DNA of 38,277 nucleotides from a virus, in the IMG/VR virus record IMGVR_UViG_3300045966_000260, positions 1 through 38,277 of that record; one strand, written 5' to 3'. How positions within the stretch are numbered: position 1 is the first letter of the stretch; each line of letters begins with the position of its first letter. This document shows, one piece after another, positions 15,704 to 22,801 of the stretch. Both the position numbers and the translations under genes were made by a program. The notes under the pieces were generated by a model. That model was not told the DNA's origin. It did no database searches and saw nothing but the letters and a program-made list of their open reading frames with translations.

Positions 15704-16060
15704 ATGATGCGTGTCTACATCGACATCCGTGAGCATCTCTGGACCTGCCTGTGCGACCTGGCGTATGAGAGCTACCGACATCCACGCCAGCATGCTGCGT
15801 GCCTGCTGGCAGAGGCCATCGAGCGGGCCGTGAGAGAGCGCGACCAGGCCCGTGACCGCGATCTGGACGCCTACCTGGCCGAGGAGCCCGCCCATGCGCC
15901 GGCGCCGTTGCCGTCGCCGTCGCCGAAGCCGCAGCCGTCGCCGTGGGCGATGCCGGTGCCGGAGCCGCAGCCGGTGCCGTTGCCGCTGCCGTCGCCTAAG
16001 CCGGTGCCGTCGCCTAAGCCGGTGCCGTCGCCGGAGCCGGTGCCGTTGCCGCTGCCGTAG
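15704..16060 (+). CDS. RHH-like DNA-binding protein with Pro-X repeat tail
   Basis: A 118-aa protein with ATG 15704 behind GAGGAGG. Residues 1-50 (R-V-Y-I-D-I strand, then helices L-W-T-C-L-C-D-L-A-Y and R-Q-H-A-A-C-L-L-A-E-A-I-E-R-A) fit a ribbon-helix-helix domain. Residues 65-118 are a Pro-x-Pro-x tail (x = S, K, V, L, E, Q) encoded by the start of hexamer array 2, ended by a GCCGTAGCC unit read as CCG-TAG. It is the only plus-strand gene in this part of the minus-strand operon, so it must have its own promoter. Tail length should vary with repeat copy number. Its role is unknown. Confidence 0.65.
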   Translation: MMRVYIDIREHLWTCLCDLAYESYRHPRQHAACLLAEAIERAVRERDQARDRDLDAYLAEEPAHAPAPLPSPSPKPQPSPWAMPVPEPQPVPLPLPSPKPVPSPKPVPSPEPVPLPLP

Positions 16061-16343
16061 CCGCTGCCGCTGCCGGAGCCGTTGCCGGCGCCGCTGCCGT
16101 CGCCGGCGCCGCAGCCGAAGCCGAAGCCGCCGCCGTCGCCGTAGCCGAAGCCGCCGCCGTGGGCGCTGCCGAAGCCGGAGCCGCAGCCGGTGCCGGAGCC
16201 GTTGCCGTCGCCGTCGCCGCTGCCGCTGCCGTCGCCGCTGCCGCTGCCGTAGCCGGTGCCGTTGCCGTCGCCGTCGCCGAAGCCGCAGCCGTCGCCGTGG
16301 GCGATGCCGGTGCCGGAGCCGCAGCCGGTGCCGGTGCCGTGGC
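15897..16343. repeat. GCCGNN hexanucleotide array 2
   Basis: About 445 bases of the same hexamer family. It shares a 94-base exact block with array 1 (16174-16267 = 15315-15408) and contains an internal exact 76-base duplication (15904-15979 = 16258-16333). The first part encodes the Pro-X tail of the 15704 gene. The part after 16060 is non-coding in that frame. It ends just after the stop of the minus-strand gene at 16355. Confidence 0.9.
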
Positions 16344-16354
16344 AGGAGTTGCCG

Positions 16355-16654
16355 CTAGCGCTGCCCGTCGGTCCCGATCTCTGCCGCACACCGCGCGGCC
16401 ACGTCCGCAATGGCCTGCGGCAGGCGGGCGAACGGCACGCAGTACGCCTCGTGGGCAGGCAGGACGGCGCCGGGACAGAGCGCCATGACGTCCCAGAGCC
16501 CGCCCTGGACCTGATCCAGGGTGCCGTACCGGTGCGGCACCAGGGCGATCTGCCAGCGCTCGATGAGCGGCGCCACCGTGGCCCACGAGGGGGGGACGGG
16601 GCGGGTGTGCGGGGGCTGGCCGGGTTGTTGGGTAGTCAGGGTGGCGTCAGGCAT
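16355..16654 (-). CDS. Hypothetical early-operon protein
   Basis: A 99-aa protein starting at ATG 16654 with AGAGGAG upstream. The N-terminal 20 residues are Gln/Pro/Thr-rich and disordered; then comes a compact helical domain (W-A-T-V-A-P-L-I-E-R-W-Q-I-A-L-V-P-H, A-A-R-C-A-A-E-I). No family is recognised. It ends where hexamer array 2 starts, so its 3' end may have been remodelled by the repeat. Confidence 0.65.
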   Translation of the reverse strand: MPDATLTTQQPGQPPHTRPVPPSWATVAPLIERWQIALVPHRYGTLDQVQGGLWDVMALCPGAVLPAHEAYCVPFARLPQAIADVAARCAAEIGTDGQR

Positions 16655-16658
16655 AGAT

Positions 16659-16868
16659 TTATCTCCTCTTGCGTGTCGGTGTTGTCTCCGCCCACGGCCG
16701 CGGCGCTTCGAGCAGCCGGGGCTGCGGCGCCTGGCGCTCCACCGCCGGACAGTCCCAGCACTGCTTCGGGTGATCGGCGGCCCACCGCGGCGCCCAGCGA
16801 TGCCGGCCCGGCGGGCAATAGCGGACGGGTGCGTCACTTATTGCGTTTTTTGCGTCGAGGATGGCCAT
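16659..16868 (-). CDS. Small zinc-finger-like protein
   Basis: A 69-aa protein starting at ATG 16868 behind AAGGGGGAT; a longer start at 16925 is possible but would overlap the upstream gene. It has C-P-P-G-R-H and, about 20 residues on, C-W-D-C, a likely C-x-H/C-x2-C zinc site. The tail is basic. It lies four bases before the next gene. Function unknown. Confidence 0.6.
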   Translation of the reverse strand: MAILDAKNAISDAPVRYCPPGRHRWAPRWAADHPKQCWDCPAVERQAPQPRLLEAPRPWAETTPTRKRR

Positions 16869-16921
16869 GGCTGGATCCCCCTTGTCATGATACTCCCTGG
16901 CCTCCACAAAGCCCTCCACGG

Positions 16922-17380
16922 TCACGCCAGGCGCCGTAAAACCCCCAGGGTGTAGCGCTCCTGGCGCAGCAGATCATGGATACGCCGCGAGTCGCCCCGG
17001 CTCTGCTGCGCGAGCAGCTCGTAGCCCTCGACCTGCCACAGCAGCGCCTCATCGTGATAGCCCAGGACGGGCAGCGGTCCCGGCTGTCCGGGCGGGGTGA
17101 ACAGCCCCAGCACCCGATCCAGCGCCGCTTTGAGGAGCGGGTGCGTGACGTGGGACGTGCACGGCCCGGCGAGCAGCCAGCGCCGCGCCATCTCCAGATC
17201 GATCAGCACATACTCATAGAGCCCGCCCAGCCCCAGCACCGCGGCGGGCAGCAGGTAGCGCGTGCCGTGGACGGTGGGGTAGCGCGGCGGCGGCGCGCTT
17301 GGCTCCTGGGCCCCAAGCCATTGGCCGCCGAAGGTGTGGTCGTATGGCTCCTGGTTAGTCGCGGGGCGTAAGCTCGTCAT
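16922..17380 (-). CDS. STIV B116-like (DUF1874) family protein
   Basis: A 152-aa protein starting at ATG 17380 with AAAGGA upstream. The core (R-Y-L-L-P-A-A-V-L, then Y-E-Y-V-L-I-D-L-E-M-A-R-R-W-L, H-P-L-L-K-A-A-L, and Y-H-D-E-A-L-L-W-Q-V) follows the pattern of the DUF1874/STIV B116-like family: an N-A-V-L strand, a helix, an S-x-x-x-H helix, and a final G-D-E-A-L strand. That family is found in archaeal viruses, phages and some bacteria. It lies in the early operon, where such proteins may modulate host defence or transcription. The extension at residues 1-40 is disordered. Confidence 0.6.
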   Translation of the reverse strand: MTSLRPATNQEPYDHTFGGQWLGAQEPSAPPPRYPTVHGTRYLLPAAVLGLGGLYEYVLIDLEMARRWLLAGPCTSHVTHPLLKAALDRVLGLFTPPGQPGPLPVLGYHDEALLWQVEGYELLAQQSRGDSRRIHDLLRQERYTLGVLRRLA

Positions 17381-17657
17381 CGTCTGGTCCTTTCGTGACG
17401 CTAAGCGCGTTCCTGGTGGCACGCCAGAGCGGTTCGGCAATGATCAACAATTCCAGCCGTGTCATGATCGCCATCCAGCTCTGTTGCCAACCCTCAGGTA
17501 ACTCCGTGGCCCACCGTGCTGTGCTGCGTAAGAGGCCGATGGCGCGCCGGACATCGGTTGACGCCAGGCAGGCCATGGCCTCGTTGACCGCCTGAACGGC
17601 CGCGTCGACACACGCCAGATTGTCTGAGGGATGGAGGGGCCTGTCGTCATCGTGCAT
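17355..17657 (-). CDS. Small helical hypothetical protein
   Basis: A 100-aa acidic protein starting at ATG 17657, one base into the previous stop (TAATG), so translationally coupled. It is helical with Trp-rich patches (R-W-A-T-E-L-P-E-G-W-Q-Q-S-W). Its last 26 bases overlap the DUF1874 gene. No family is recognised. Confidence 0.6.
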   Translation of the reverse strand: MHDDDRPLHPSDNLACVDAAVQAVNEAMACLASTDVRRAIGLLRSTARWATELPEGWQQSWMAIMTRLELLIIAEPLWRATRNALSVTKGPDDDELTPRD

Positions 17658-17962
17658 TACGCGTCCTCCTCGGGCACATGGTCACGGTGGGCCTCCGCGT
17701 TGGCGGCTTCCTTGGCGGCATAACGCGCCAGGAGCCAGAGGGTTTTGGCGGCTTCGAGCAGCGTAATGTCATGCCCGAAGTCGCTGCGGTTGTCGGGTAC
17801 CGGCTCATTCTGCGACCAGTTATGCATCCAGGTGACGTAGCCCAGGGCGCGGACGATATAGACCCGTGCCAGGAGATCCATGGCGTTTTTGCAGGCCTCG
17901 AGGGCATAGCCGGCGTTCTGCGCTTCGCGCGGAAAATCGTCGCGGTCATAGATTATGTGCAT
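17657..17962 (-). CDS. Small helical hypothetical protein
   Basis: A 101-aa protein starting at ATG 17962 within the end of the helicase-loader-like gene (17-base overlap). It is helical, with A-C-K-N-A-M-D-L-L-A-R-V and L-L-E-A-A-K-T-L-W-L-L-A-R. The layout resembles the next gene, and the two may be distant paralogues. It is part of the coupled early operon. Function unknown. Confidence 0.6.
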   Translation of the reverse strand: MHIIYDRDDFPREAQNAGYALEACKNAMDLLARVYIVRALGYVTWMHNWSQNEPVPDNRSDFGHDITLLEAAKTLWLLARYAAKEAANAEAHRDHVPEEDA

Positions 17963-18554
17963 GGCCGTCCCCCCTCTGGAACAGGGCTCCCAACCGGGTC
18001 AGGGTGTCGACCTGATCGGCTGCCGCGCGTTCGGGCGCTCGCGGGAGTGGCCCCCCCTCCTGCCGTTTTTGCGCCAGGTGGGCCTCCCAGAAGGCGCGAT
18101 CGGCCGGGTACCGGGCGGCATAGGCGGCACACGCCGCCAGGTAGGCGGCTTCCTGGCCGGGCTTCGTGAGCCCGCGCTCGAAGATCTCGCGACAACAGCG
18201 CGAGATATCTCTGGCGTCGTGCGCCGGGGGGGCGGCCGCCAGCAACTCGGCCACGGTCAGGCCGCGCTCGCGGGCCATCGCCTGCTGCCAGGCCGGGACG
18301 GGCACGGCGGGCGGCGCCAGGGTGCGCAGAGCGTCGAGGACCTGGTGCAGGCTCGGAGCCTGGCGGCGATCCTGCAGCGACAGCTCGTTCAGGGCGTCAA
18401 GGAGGCGGTCAAGGGGGTAGGATTTGAGCTTGCGGTACCACAGCGGGAATTCCCGCCGCGTCAGGGGAGCGTGTGTCCACAGCCCGGGTGGCGTGCCGGG
18501 TTTCTCGATGCCGCCATAGTGCTGGAGGAAGAGGTCGAATTCTTCGGGCGTCAT
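17946..18554 (-). CDS. Putative helicase loader (lambda P / G39P-like role)
   Basis: A 202-aa protein; ATG 18554 overlaps the stop of the initiator gene (ATGA). Residues 25-75 (R-R-E-F-P-L-W-Y-R-K-L-K-S-Y-P, L-L-D-A-L-N-E-L, A-P-S-L-H-Q-V-L-D-A-L) match the general pattern of small phage helicase-loading proteins: an aromatic/charged helix, then a conserved pair of helices with a P-S/T turn. The C-terminal half is Ala/Arg-rich and helical. Its place directly behind an iteron-bearing initiator gene mirrors lambda O-P. There is no ATPase motif, so it is not a DnaC-type loader. Confidence 0.6.
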   Translation of the reverse strand: MTPEEFDLFLQHYGGIEKPGTPPGLWTHAPLTRREFPLWYRKLKSYPLDRLLDALNELSLQDRRQAPSLHQVLDALRTLAPPAVPVPAWQQAMARERGLTVAELLAAAPPAHDARDISRCCREIFERGLTKPGQEAAYLAACAAYAARYPADRAFWEAHLAQKRQEGGPLPRAPERAAADQVDTLTRLGALFQRGDGHAHNL

Positions 18555-19342
18555 AGCGTTTTCCTCCAGGCGTCATCCTCGTCGAGGATCTGTTTGAGTT
18601 CGTCCACGCTTTGGTATGGCTGCGTGGCCATTCTCCCGTTCTGCTGGTGTTGATACGGGGAGGTCAACCAGTTCTGGAAGGCGCTATACCAGTCAAGATA
18701 CTTATAACCATTGGCCAGCGCTTTACGGACAAAGGCATTCCATTGGGATTCAAGATCGCTATGCATCAGGGCGACGTCTTTGAGCCAGCTCTGGAAGGAA
18801 GGCCTCGAGATGATGGCCTGATACCACTCCTGTTGGATGGTTACTTCTTGCGGCATGAGGGTTTTGGTGCGTCGACCAGCCGCCTTGCGCTTACGCGTGT
18901 GCGCAGCTTTGGTTTTGGGATCTAACGAGATCTCTGGATCTACGAAAGCATTGGGATCTGGAAGAGGGGTTCCTGGGGAGGAGATCTCGTCTCCATTCCC
19001 TGCAAGGAGGCATGGTGCCTGTGGGGCACTCCATGGTGCCTGTGGGGCACTCCATGGTGCCTGTGGGGCACTCCATGGTGCCTGTGGGGCACTGGGCAGC
19101 ATGAGCTGATAGACACTGCGCTGTTGCGTCTGCTGTTTGGTCAGGAGACCTTCCGCCTTCAACACGAAAAGCGCACGGATGATCGAGCGACGGGAGAGGC
19201 TTATCATGGTGGCCATACGGTCAAGCGACACCTGCGCCTGCCCATGTGCATCAGCCTGGCTGGCCAGGCAGGTATAGACGGCGATACCGAATGGACCTAT
19301 ACGGGCACCATAAACCTCGATGAGGGAGTCTGGTATGTACAT
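18551..19342 (-). CDS. Replication initiator (lambda O-like, winged-helix)
   Basis: A 263-aa protein starting at ATG 19342 and coupled to the HNH gene by one base (TGATG). Residues 1-70 look like a winged-helix DNA-binding domain (V-Y-T-C-L-A-S-Q-A-D, M-A-T-M-I-S-L-S-R-R-S-I-I-R-A-L). Residues 84-110 are four copies of A-P-Q-A-P-W-S, encoded by 21-bp iterons. After a basic linker, residues 160-263 form a helical domain that may bind the loader. This is the lambda O arrangement: the N-terminal domain binds iterons inside its own gene, and the C-terminal domain recruits helicase loader. Confidence 0.75.
   Translation of the reverse strand: MYIPDSLIEVYGARIGPFGIAVYTCLASQADAHGQAQVSLDRMATMISLSRRSIIRALFVLKAEGLLTKQQTQQRSVYQLMLPSAPQAPWSAPQAPWSAPQAPWSAPQAPCLLAGNGDEISSPGTPLPDPNAFVDPEISLDPKTKAAHTRKRKAAGRRTKTLMPQEVTIQQEWYQAIISRPSFQSWLKDVALMHSDLESQWNAFVRKALANGYKYLDWYSAFQNWLTSPYQHQQNGRMATQPYQSVDELKQILDEDDAWRKTL
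19012..19093. repeat. Four 21-bp iterons, candidate replication origin
   Basis: Units start at 19012, 19033, 19054 and 19075; the first three are identical and the last diverges after 19 bases. Each holds GTGCC-TGTGG-GGCAC, a 5-bp inverted repeat like the imperfect palindromes of lambda ori. They lie inside the initiator gene. Towards the 3' end of that gene (18916-18962) is a more AT-rich stretch with several GATCT motifs, a possible unwinding region. Confidence 0.7.
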
Positions 19343-19941
19343 CAGGCACCCTCCTTTGGTTGATCAGGAACATTCCTGTATCCTTTGCGCTGCTGATGGT
19401 ATTTTAAGACCTCATGAATATCTTCCGGTTCAACGAATAAGCCCCCTTCTGTCTCTTCATACTCTGCCTCCGCCTCGTGCCAGTGCGCTTGCAGAATCTT
19501 GAAGCCTTTATCAGCAAACCATTGCAGAGCAATCCCGCGCTTGCGAATCGAAGCGCGCATATCGTCTTCAGACCAGTGCCATGGGAGATATTCAAAGCAA
19601 AGCGCGTCAAGAAAAGACGCCAGAGATTTTAAAGCCTGACTGTCCCATGGCCAGCAGAGCTTCTCGTCGATGCTGTACCGGATCACTTTGTCCTGGATCG
19701 TTTCCATCTCATGACAGTCGCAGCAGAGTGTCACCAGCTCATAGTTTGCAGATTCCCATGGCTCTCTGGCAGGGTGATAACACAGGTGATGGACGTTCAG
19801 TGTTTTTGTGGTCTCCCCGCACATCTGGCATGCCCACCCATCGCGTTTCATGATCTCCAGCCTTTTCCTCTGCCACCTGGGATCTTTGAGCTTCTCCAGG
19901 TACTTCTCCCGCCGACTTCGCGCTTGTCCATTGTCACTCAC
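19342..19941 (-). CDS. HNH nuclease-like protein
   Basis: A 199-aa protein with a GTG start at 19941, preferred because AGGAGG lies 8 bases upstream. Residues 20-85 hold an HNH module: W-Q-R-K-R-L-E-I-M-K-R-D, then C-Q-M-C-G, the L-N-V-H-H-L core, and C-C-D-C-H, so two CxxC pairs probably bind zinc around the HH active site. The C-terminal half is helical and Trp/Glu-rich with no recognised domain. Between regulators and the initiator gene, it could be a resolvase-like, host-DNA-cutting or free-standing homing enzyme. Confidence 0.75.
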   Translation of the reverse strand: MSDNGQARSRREKYLEKLKDPRWQRKRLEIMKRDGWACQMCGETTKTLNVHHLCYHPAREPWESANYELVTLCCDCHEMETIQDKVIRYSIDEKLCWPWDSQALKSLASFLDALCFEYLPWHWSEDDMRASIRKRGIALQWFADKGFKILQAHWHEAEAEYEETEGGLFVEPEDIHEVLKYHQQRKGYRNVPDQPKEGA

Positions 19942-20030
19942 TTTGCTATCCTCCTGCTGCACCGGCGCCACCTTCTTGCCGCCGGCGTGTCTTTCCGCAA
20001 GTATTGGTCCGTCTCTGTCGCCCCGGGGGG

Positions 20031-20273
20031 TTATCCCTTCCCCTCGGGGCGGTGCGGCGCCTGCCGCTCCTCGCGCACCAATTCCTCCATCGCCACCCCC
20101 AGCACCTGGGCCAGTTTCGCCAGCGTCTGCGGGTAGACGTACAGCCGCTTGCCGCACTCCAGCGCGCTGACGTACTGCTGCGCCCAGTCCATGGACGCAC
20201 CCAGCTCGCGTTGGGTGAGCTGCAGCCGGTGGCGCAGCCGGCGCACCAGCGACCCATCAAGCACCGTGCGCAT
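20031..20273 (-). CDS. XRE-family HTH regulator
   Basis: An 80-aa protein starting at ATG 20273 with GAGGGA upstream (a TTG 18 bases earlier is less likely). It is a full XRE helix-turn-helix: V-R-R-L-R-H-R-L-Q-L-T-Q-R-E-L-G, then Q-Y-V-S-A-L-E-C-G-K-R, then L-A-K-L-A-Q-V-L-G-V. It is one of four XRE proteins in this phage. Its position third in the leftward early operon suggests a CII- or Cro-type role at early or late-early promoters. Confidence 0.8.
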   Translation of the reverse strand: MRTVLDGSLVRRLRHRLQLTQRELGASMDWAQQYVSALECGKRLYVYPQTLAKLAQVLGVAMEELVREERQAPHRPEGKG

Positions 20274-20319
20274 GCGTCCCTCGCTTGACAATCAGTTGGT
20301 TGTGCACCCGGTACTCCCT

Positions 20320-20586
20320 TCAGGGCCCCAGCCCCTTCCCCTCCACCACCCGCAGCGGTGGGACGTCGGACGTCGTGCGGCGGCGGCGGGAGGCGTCCCA
20401 GGCGAGCACATCCCCGCCGTGATAGCGCACCAGCTCGCCGTACTTGCGAAACGGCGGCCCGCCGCCCCGGTGGCGCCAGCTTTGCAGCGTGCGCACCGCG
20501 ACCCGCAGGTAGGCCGCGATCTCGCTCGGGAGGTAGATCAGGTTGGGGTCGAGAGGTCCTGGGGGTGCCTGCGGCTCAGGCATCAT
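20320..20586 (-). CDS. Excisionase/MerR-type HTH protein
   Basis: An 88-aa protein with two ATGs (20586, 20583) behind GGAGCG; it overlaps the end of the Cro-like gene. Residues 18-55 (Y-L-P-S-E-I-A-A-Y-L-R-V-A-V-R-T-L-Q-S-W-R, then G-G-P-P-F-R-K-Y-G) match the helix-turn-helix-17/excisionase pattern, in which the first helix and the W-R turn contact DNA and G-P-P-F-x-K-x-G forms the wing. The likely job is directing integrase towards excision, or regulation. Confidence 0.75.
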   Translation of the reverse strand: MMPEPQAPPGPLDPNLIYLPSEIAAYLRVAVRTLQSWRHRGGGPPFRKYGELVRYHGGDVLAWDASRRRRTTSDVPPLRVVEGKGLGP

Positions 20587-20785
20587 CCGCACGCTCCTCC
20601 TCGTCATACAAGGCCTCGACCGAGACCTCGAGGGCCTTCGCCAGGTCATAGAGCACGAGACTGGAGACCCCGACCGTGCCAGCCTCATACTCCGCAATCA
20701 GGGAGCGGGATTTGCCGAGTTTGTCTGCCAGCACTTGTTGTGTCATCCCACGCGACTTGCGCCACTGTTTGATTGCGAGCTTCAT
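20576..20785 (-). CDS. Cro-like XRE regulator
   Basis: A 69-aa protein starting at ATG 20785 with GGAGGA upstream. It is an XRE helix-turn-helix (W-R-K-S-R-G-M-T-Q-Q-V-L-A, then S-R-S-L-I-A-E-Y-E-A-G) with a short acidic tail. It is first in the long leftward operon and faces the repressor gene across the operator region, so it is the natural Cro counterpart of a lambda-type switch. Confidence 0.8.
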   Translation of the reverse strand: MKLAIKQWRKSRGMTQQVLADKLGKSRSLIAEYEAGTVGVSSLVLYDLAKALEVSVEALYDEEERADDA

Positions 20786-20810
20786 GGAGTCCTCCGTGCG
20801 TCGGTAATGC

Positions 20811-20842
20811 CGACATTCTAGCATATATGTCGCTCATGGCAA
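20811..20842 (-). promoter_or_regulatory. Early leftward promoter with operator
   Basis: Minus strand TTGCCA (20842-20837), a 16-base spacer, and TAGAAT (20820-20815). An inverted repeat CGACAT/ATGTCG (20811-20832, 10-base spacer) covers the -10 region. The same half-site occurs in the operator at 20891-20909, so repressor and Cro-like protein probably compete here. Confidence 0.6.
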
Positions 20843-20886
20843 CCTTTTTTCTTCATTTCCCAGCGTGAGGCTGCCTCCTCTTGAGG

Positions 20887-20909
20887 TATAATGTCGATAA
20901 CATCGACAT
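20887..20909 (+). promoter_or_regulatory. Repressor promoter -10 with perfect operator palindrome
   Basis: TATAAT at 20887-20892 is followed by ATGTCGAT-AAC-ATCGACAT (20891-20909), a perfect 8-bp inverted repeat. No good -35 is seen, which fits a promoter that needs activation or is autoregulated. It lies 27 bases before the repressor start. Confidence 0.6.
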
Positions 20910-20935
20910 ATAGGGTAGTCGGGAAAGGCGACACA

Positions 20936-21304
20936 ATGAGTACAGCTATGATGGTGAATAGCGAGCTTGTAGGACAGGTGTTTGGGAAATCGGTGCGGCA
21001 CGTGCGCAAATCCCAAGGCATGAAACAGGAAGTGCTCGCTGAGGCCGTTGGCTATTCCCGCACGCGCCTGAGTGAGATTGAAAATGGCGATTTACCCACG
21101 TTCGATAAAGCCATCAGTATCGCCAACGAGCTTGGGGTCCCCCTGGATCGCTTACTGTATCCCCTGCTCAGCACGCCGGCGATGGAGACGACGCCACACT
21201 TCCTGCACCAGCTGATACAGTTGCCGTCCCAGGAGCAACGGCGCATTGTGGAGCTGTTTCAGGTGCTCCTGGAGGAGATCAAGCTGGTGGTCGTCTCGGC
21301 CTAG
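20936..21304 (+). CDS. CI-like XRE repressor
   Basis: A 122-aa protein starting at ATG 20936 with GGAAAGG upstream. Residues 17-70 form an XRE helix-turn-helix (H-V-R-K-S-Q-G-M-K-Q-E-V-L-A, then S-R-T-R-L-S-E-I-E-N-G-D), followed by a helical C-terminal part, with no LexA/S24 peptidase domain. Induction must therefore work without RecA-stimulated self-cleavage, for example through an antirepressor. It stands alone on the plus strand, upstream of integrase. Confidence 0.8.
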   Translation: MSTAMMVNSELVGQVFGKSVRHVRKSQGMKQEVLAEAVGYSRTRLSEIENGDLPTFDKAISIANELGVPLDRLLYPLLSTPAMETTPHFLHQLIQLPSQEQRRIVELFQVLLEEIKLVVVSA

Positions 21305-21570
21305 AGAGCTGCTTCCCCCTCGCTTCCCCGCTCCTGCCTCCTGCGGGATCCTCCCCGGTCGTGCTGGCCATCAGGCTTCCCTTGCGCTGAGAAAACATCG
21401 TTCCATGTGCTCCATCCTGCATGACTCTCCACCGCGCCACGAGACGCTACACGGCGCTATGACTGGTGTTGCACGACGTAACACCGGGAGGCATGACGAC
21501 ATCCATGACGCTGTAAAACGCTCCGTGACTATTTCGCTGCTTCCCCCCTGCTTCCCAAGGAGGATAGGCC
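21305..21570. other. Non-coding repressor-integrase gap, candidate attP region
   Basis: No gene in 266 bases. It holds repeated GCTGCTTCCCCC motifs near both ends (about 21308 and 21537), CGCTTCCCC, and an inverted repeat GTGTT...AACAC near 21468-21486. Direct repeats flanking an inverted core beside integrase would suit integrase arm and core sites. No tRNA-like sequence was found, so this is inference. Confidence 0.35.
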
Positions 21571-22767
21571 ATGCCACGACTCACCAAAGCACTCCTCGAT
21601 GGGCTCACCCCAGGCGCGAAAGATGCCACCGTCTGGGATAGCTTGCTTCCCGGCTTCGGCGTTCGCTTGCGTCCAGGCAGTCCGCACAAAACGTTTTACG
21701 TCCAGTACCGCCTCACCCCCGGCCAGCAACGCCGCCGCAAGCTGGGCGCCTATGGCGTCCTCACGGTCGAGGAAGCCCGCACGCAGGCGCGCCTCTGGCT
21801 TGCCCAGGTGGCGCAGGGGATTGATCCCGTGATGGTGGCCTCTGCCCGCCATACCATGGCGGATCTGGCGGCGCGCTTTGTCGTCGAGTATAGCCAGCGG
21901 CATACCAAACCCACTACGCAACGGGGGACCCGCAGTCTCCTGCGGCTCCATATCCTTCCCGTCCTGGGGGCGCACCGCGTGCAGGAGGTGACGCACGCCG
22001 AGGTGCTGGCGCTCCACGCCGCCCTGCACGCGACGCCCTATCAAGCCAACCGCATGCTCGCCCTGCTGTCGCGCATGTTTCGGCTCGCGGAACGCTGGGG
22101 GTGGCGGACCCTGGGCAGCAATCCGGCCCGGGGCCTCCAGACCTATCGCGAGCACGCCCGCGAGCGCTATCTCACCCCAGAAGAATGTGGGATCCTCTGG
22201 AAGGCGCTGGCGCAGGCTGACCAGGCGCGCGCGCAGCATTGGCGCTTTACGGCGGGGATACGGCTTCTCCTCCTTACCGGCGCCCGGACAGGGGAAATGC
22301 TGGGCTTGCAATGGCGGTGGATCGATTGGCAGCACGGGCAGGCACGGTTGCCGGAGTCGAAGACCGGTCCCAAATCGCTCTATTTTGCGCCGGAGGCGCT
22401 GGACGTCCTCCGACACCTCCCCAGGGTGCTCGACAATCCCTACGTCCTGCCAGGCGCCAGAACGGGGCGGCCCTACACCGGGTTGCGCAATACCTGGGAG
22501 CATTTCCGGCGGACAGTGGGCTTAGACGATGTGCGGCTGCATGATCTGCGGCACACGTATGCCGCCTATGCGGCGGGCGCCGGTGTGACCCTGCCGCAGA
22601 TTGGCGCGCTCCTGGGGCATAAACACCCGCAAGCCACGGCCCGCTACGCACACATTGCGCCCGCCGTGGCCCACGCCGCCGCGGCGCAAACTGGCGCGGC
22701 GCTGGCGCGGGTGCTGCGGGGGGAGAGGGAGGCGGCGGCACCGGGGGATGCCGCCGGCGGGGGTTAG
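21571..22767 (+). CDS. int: Tyrosine recombinase / integrase
   Basis: A 398-aa protein with AAGGAGG upstream. The N-terminal part (to about residue 80) has the DUF4102-type arm-binding layout (G-F-G-V-R-L, Y-V-Q-Y-R, L-G-A-Y, L-T-V-E-E-A-R). The core-binding domain is about residues 95-180. In the catalytic domain all key residues are present: Arg239 (T-G-A-R-T-G-E), Lys264, His324 and Arg327 (H-D-L-R-H-T-Y), His350 (L-L-G-H) and Tyr359 (A-R-Y-A-H). This is the P4/P22-type integrase class that often targets tRNA genes. It shows the phage is temperate. Confidence 0.95.
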   Translation: MPRLTKALLDGLTPGAKDATVWDSLLPGFGVRLRPGSPHKTFYVQYRLTPGQQRRRKLGAYGVLTVEEARTQARLWLAQVAQGIDPVMVASARHTMADLAARFVVEYSQRHTKPTTQRGTRSLLRLHILPVLGAHRVQEVTHAEVLALHAALHATPYQANRMLALLSRMFRLAERWGWRTLGSNPARGLQTYREHARERYLTPEECGILWKALAQADQARAQHWRFTAGIRLLLLTGARTGEMLGLQWRWIDWQHGQARLPESKTGPKSLYFAPEALDVLRHLPRVLDNPYVLPGARTGRPYTGLRNTWEHFRRTVGLDDVRLHDLRHTYAAYAAGAGVTLPQIGALLGHKHPQATARYAHIAPAVAHAAAAQTGAALARVLRGEREAAAPGDAAGGG

Positions 22768-22801
22768 CGTCCGTGCGTACAGCGCCAGCGCCAGCGCAGC
22801 C

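Noticed and set aside
14866-16343. CRISPR array or diversity-generating retroelement
   Set aside because: Units are 6-base simple repeats without spacers, no cas genes, and no reverse transcriptase or template/variable repeat pair was found.
19012-19093. CRISPR-like repeat
   Set aside because: The 21-bp units are contiguous, in frame within a gene, with no spacers; they fit iterons.
21305-21570. tRNA gene or tRNA-derived attP core beside integrase
   Set aside because: No cloverleaf or TPsiC-like GTTCGAATC sequence seen; only repeats and a short inverted repeat remain.
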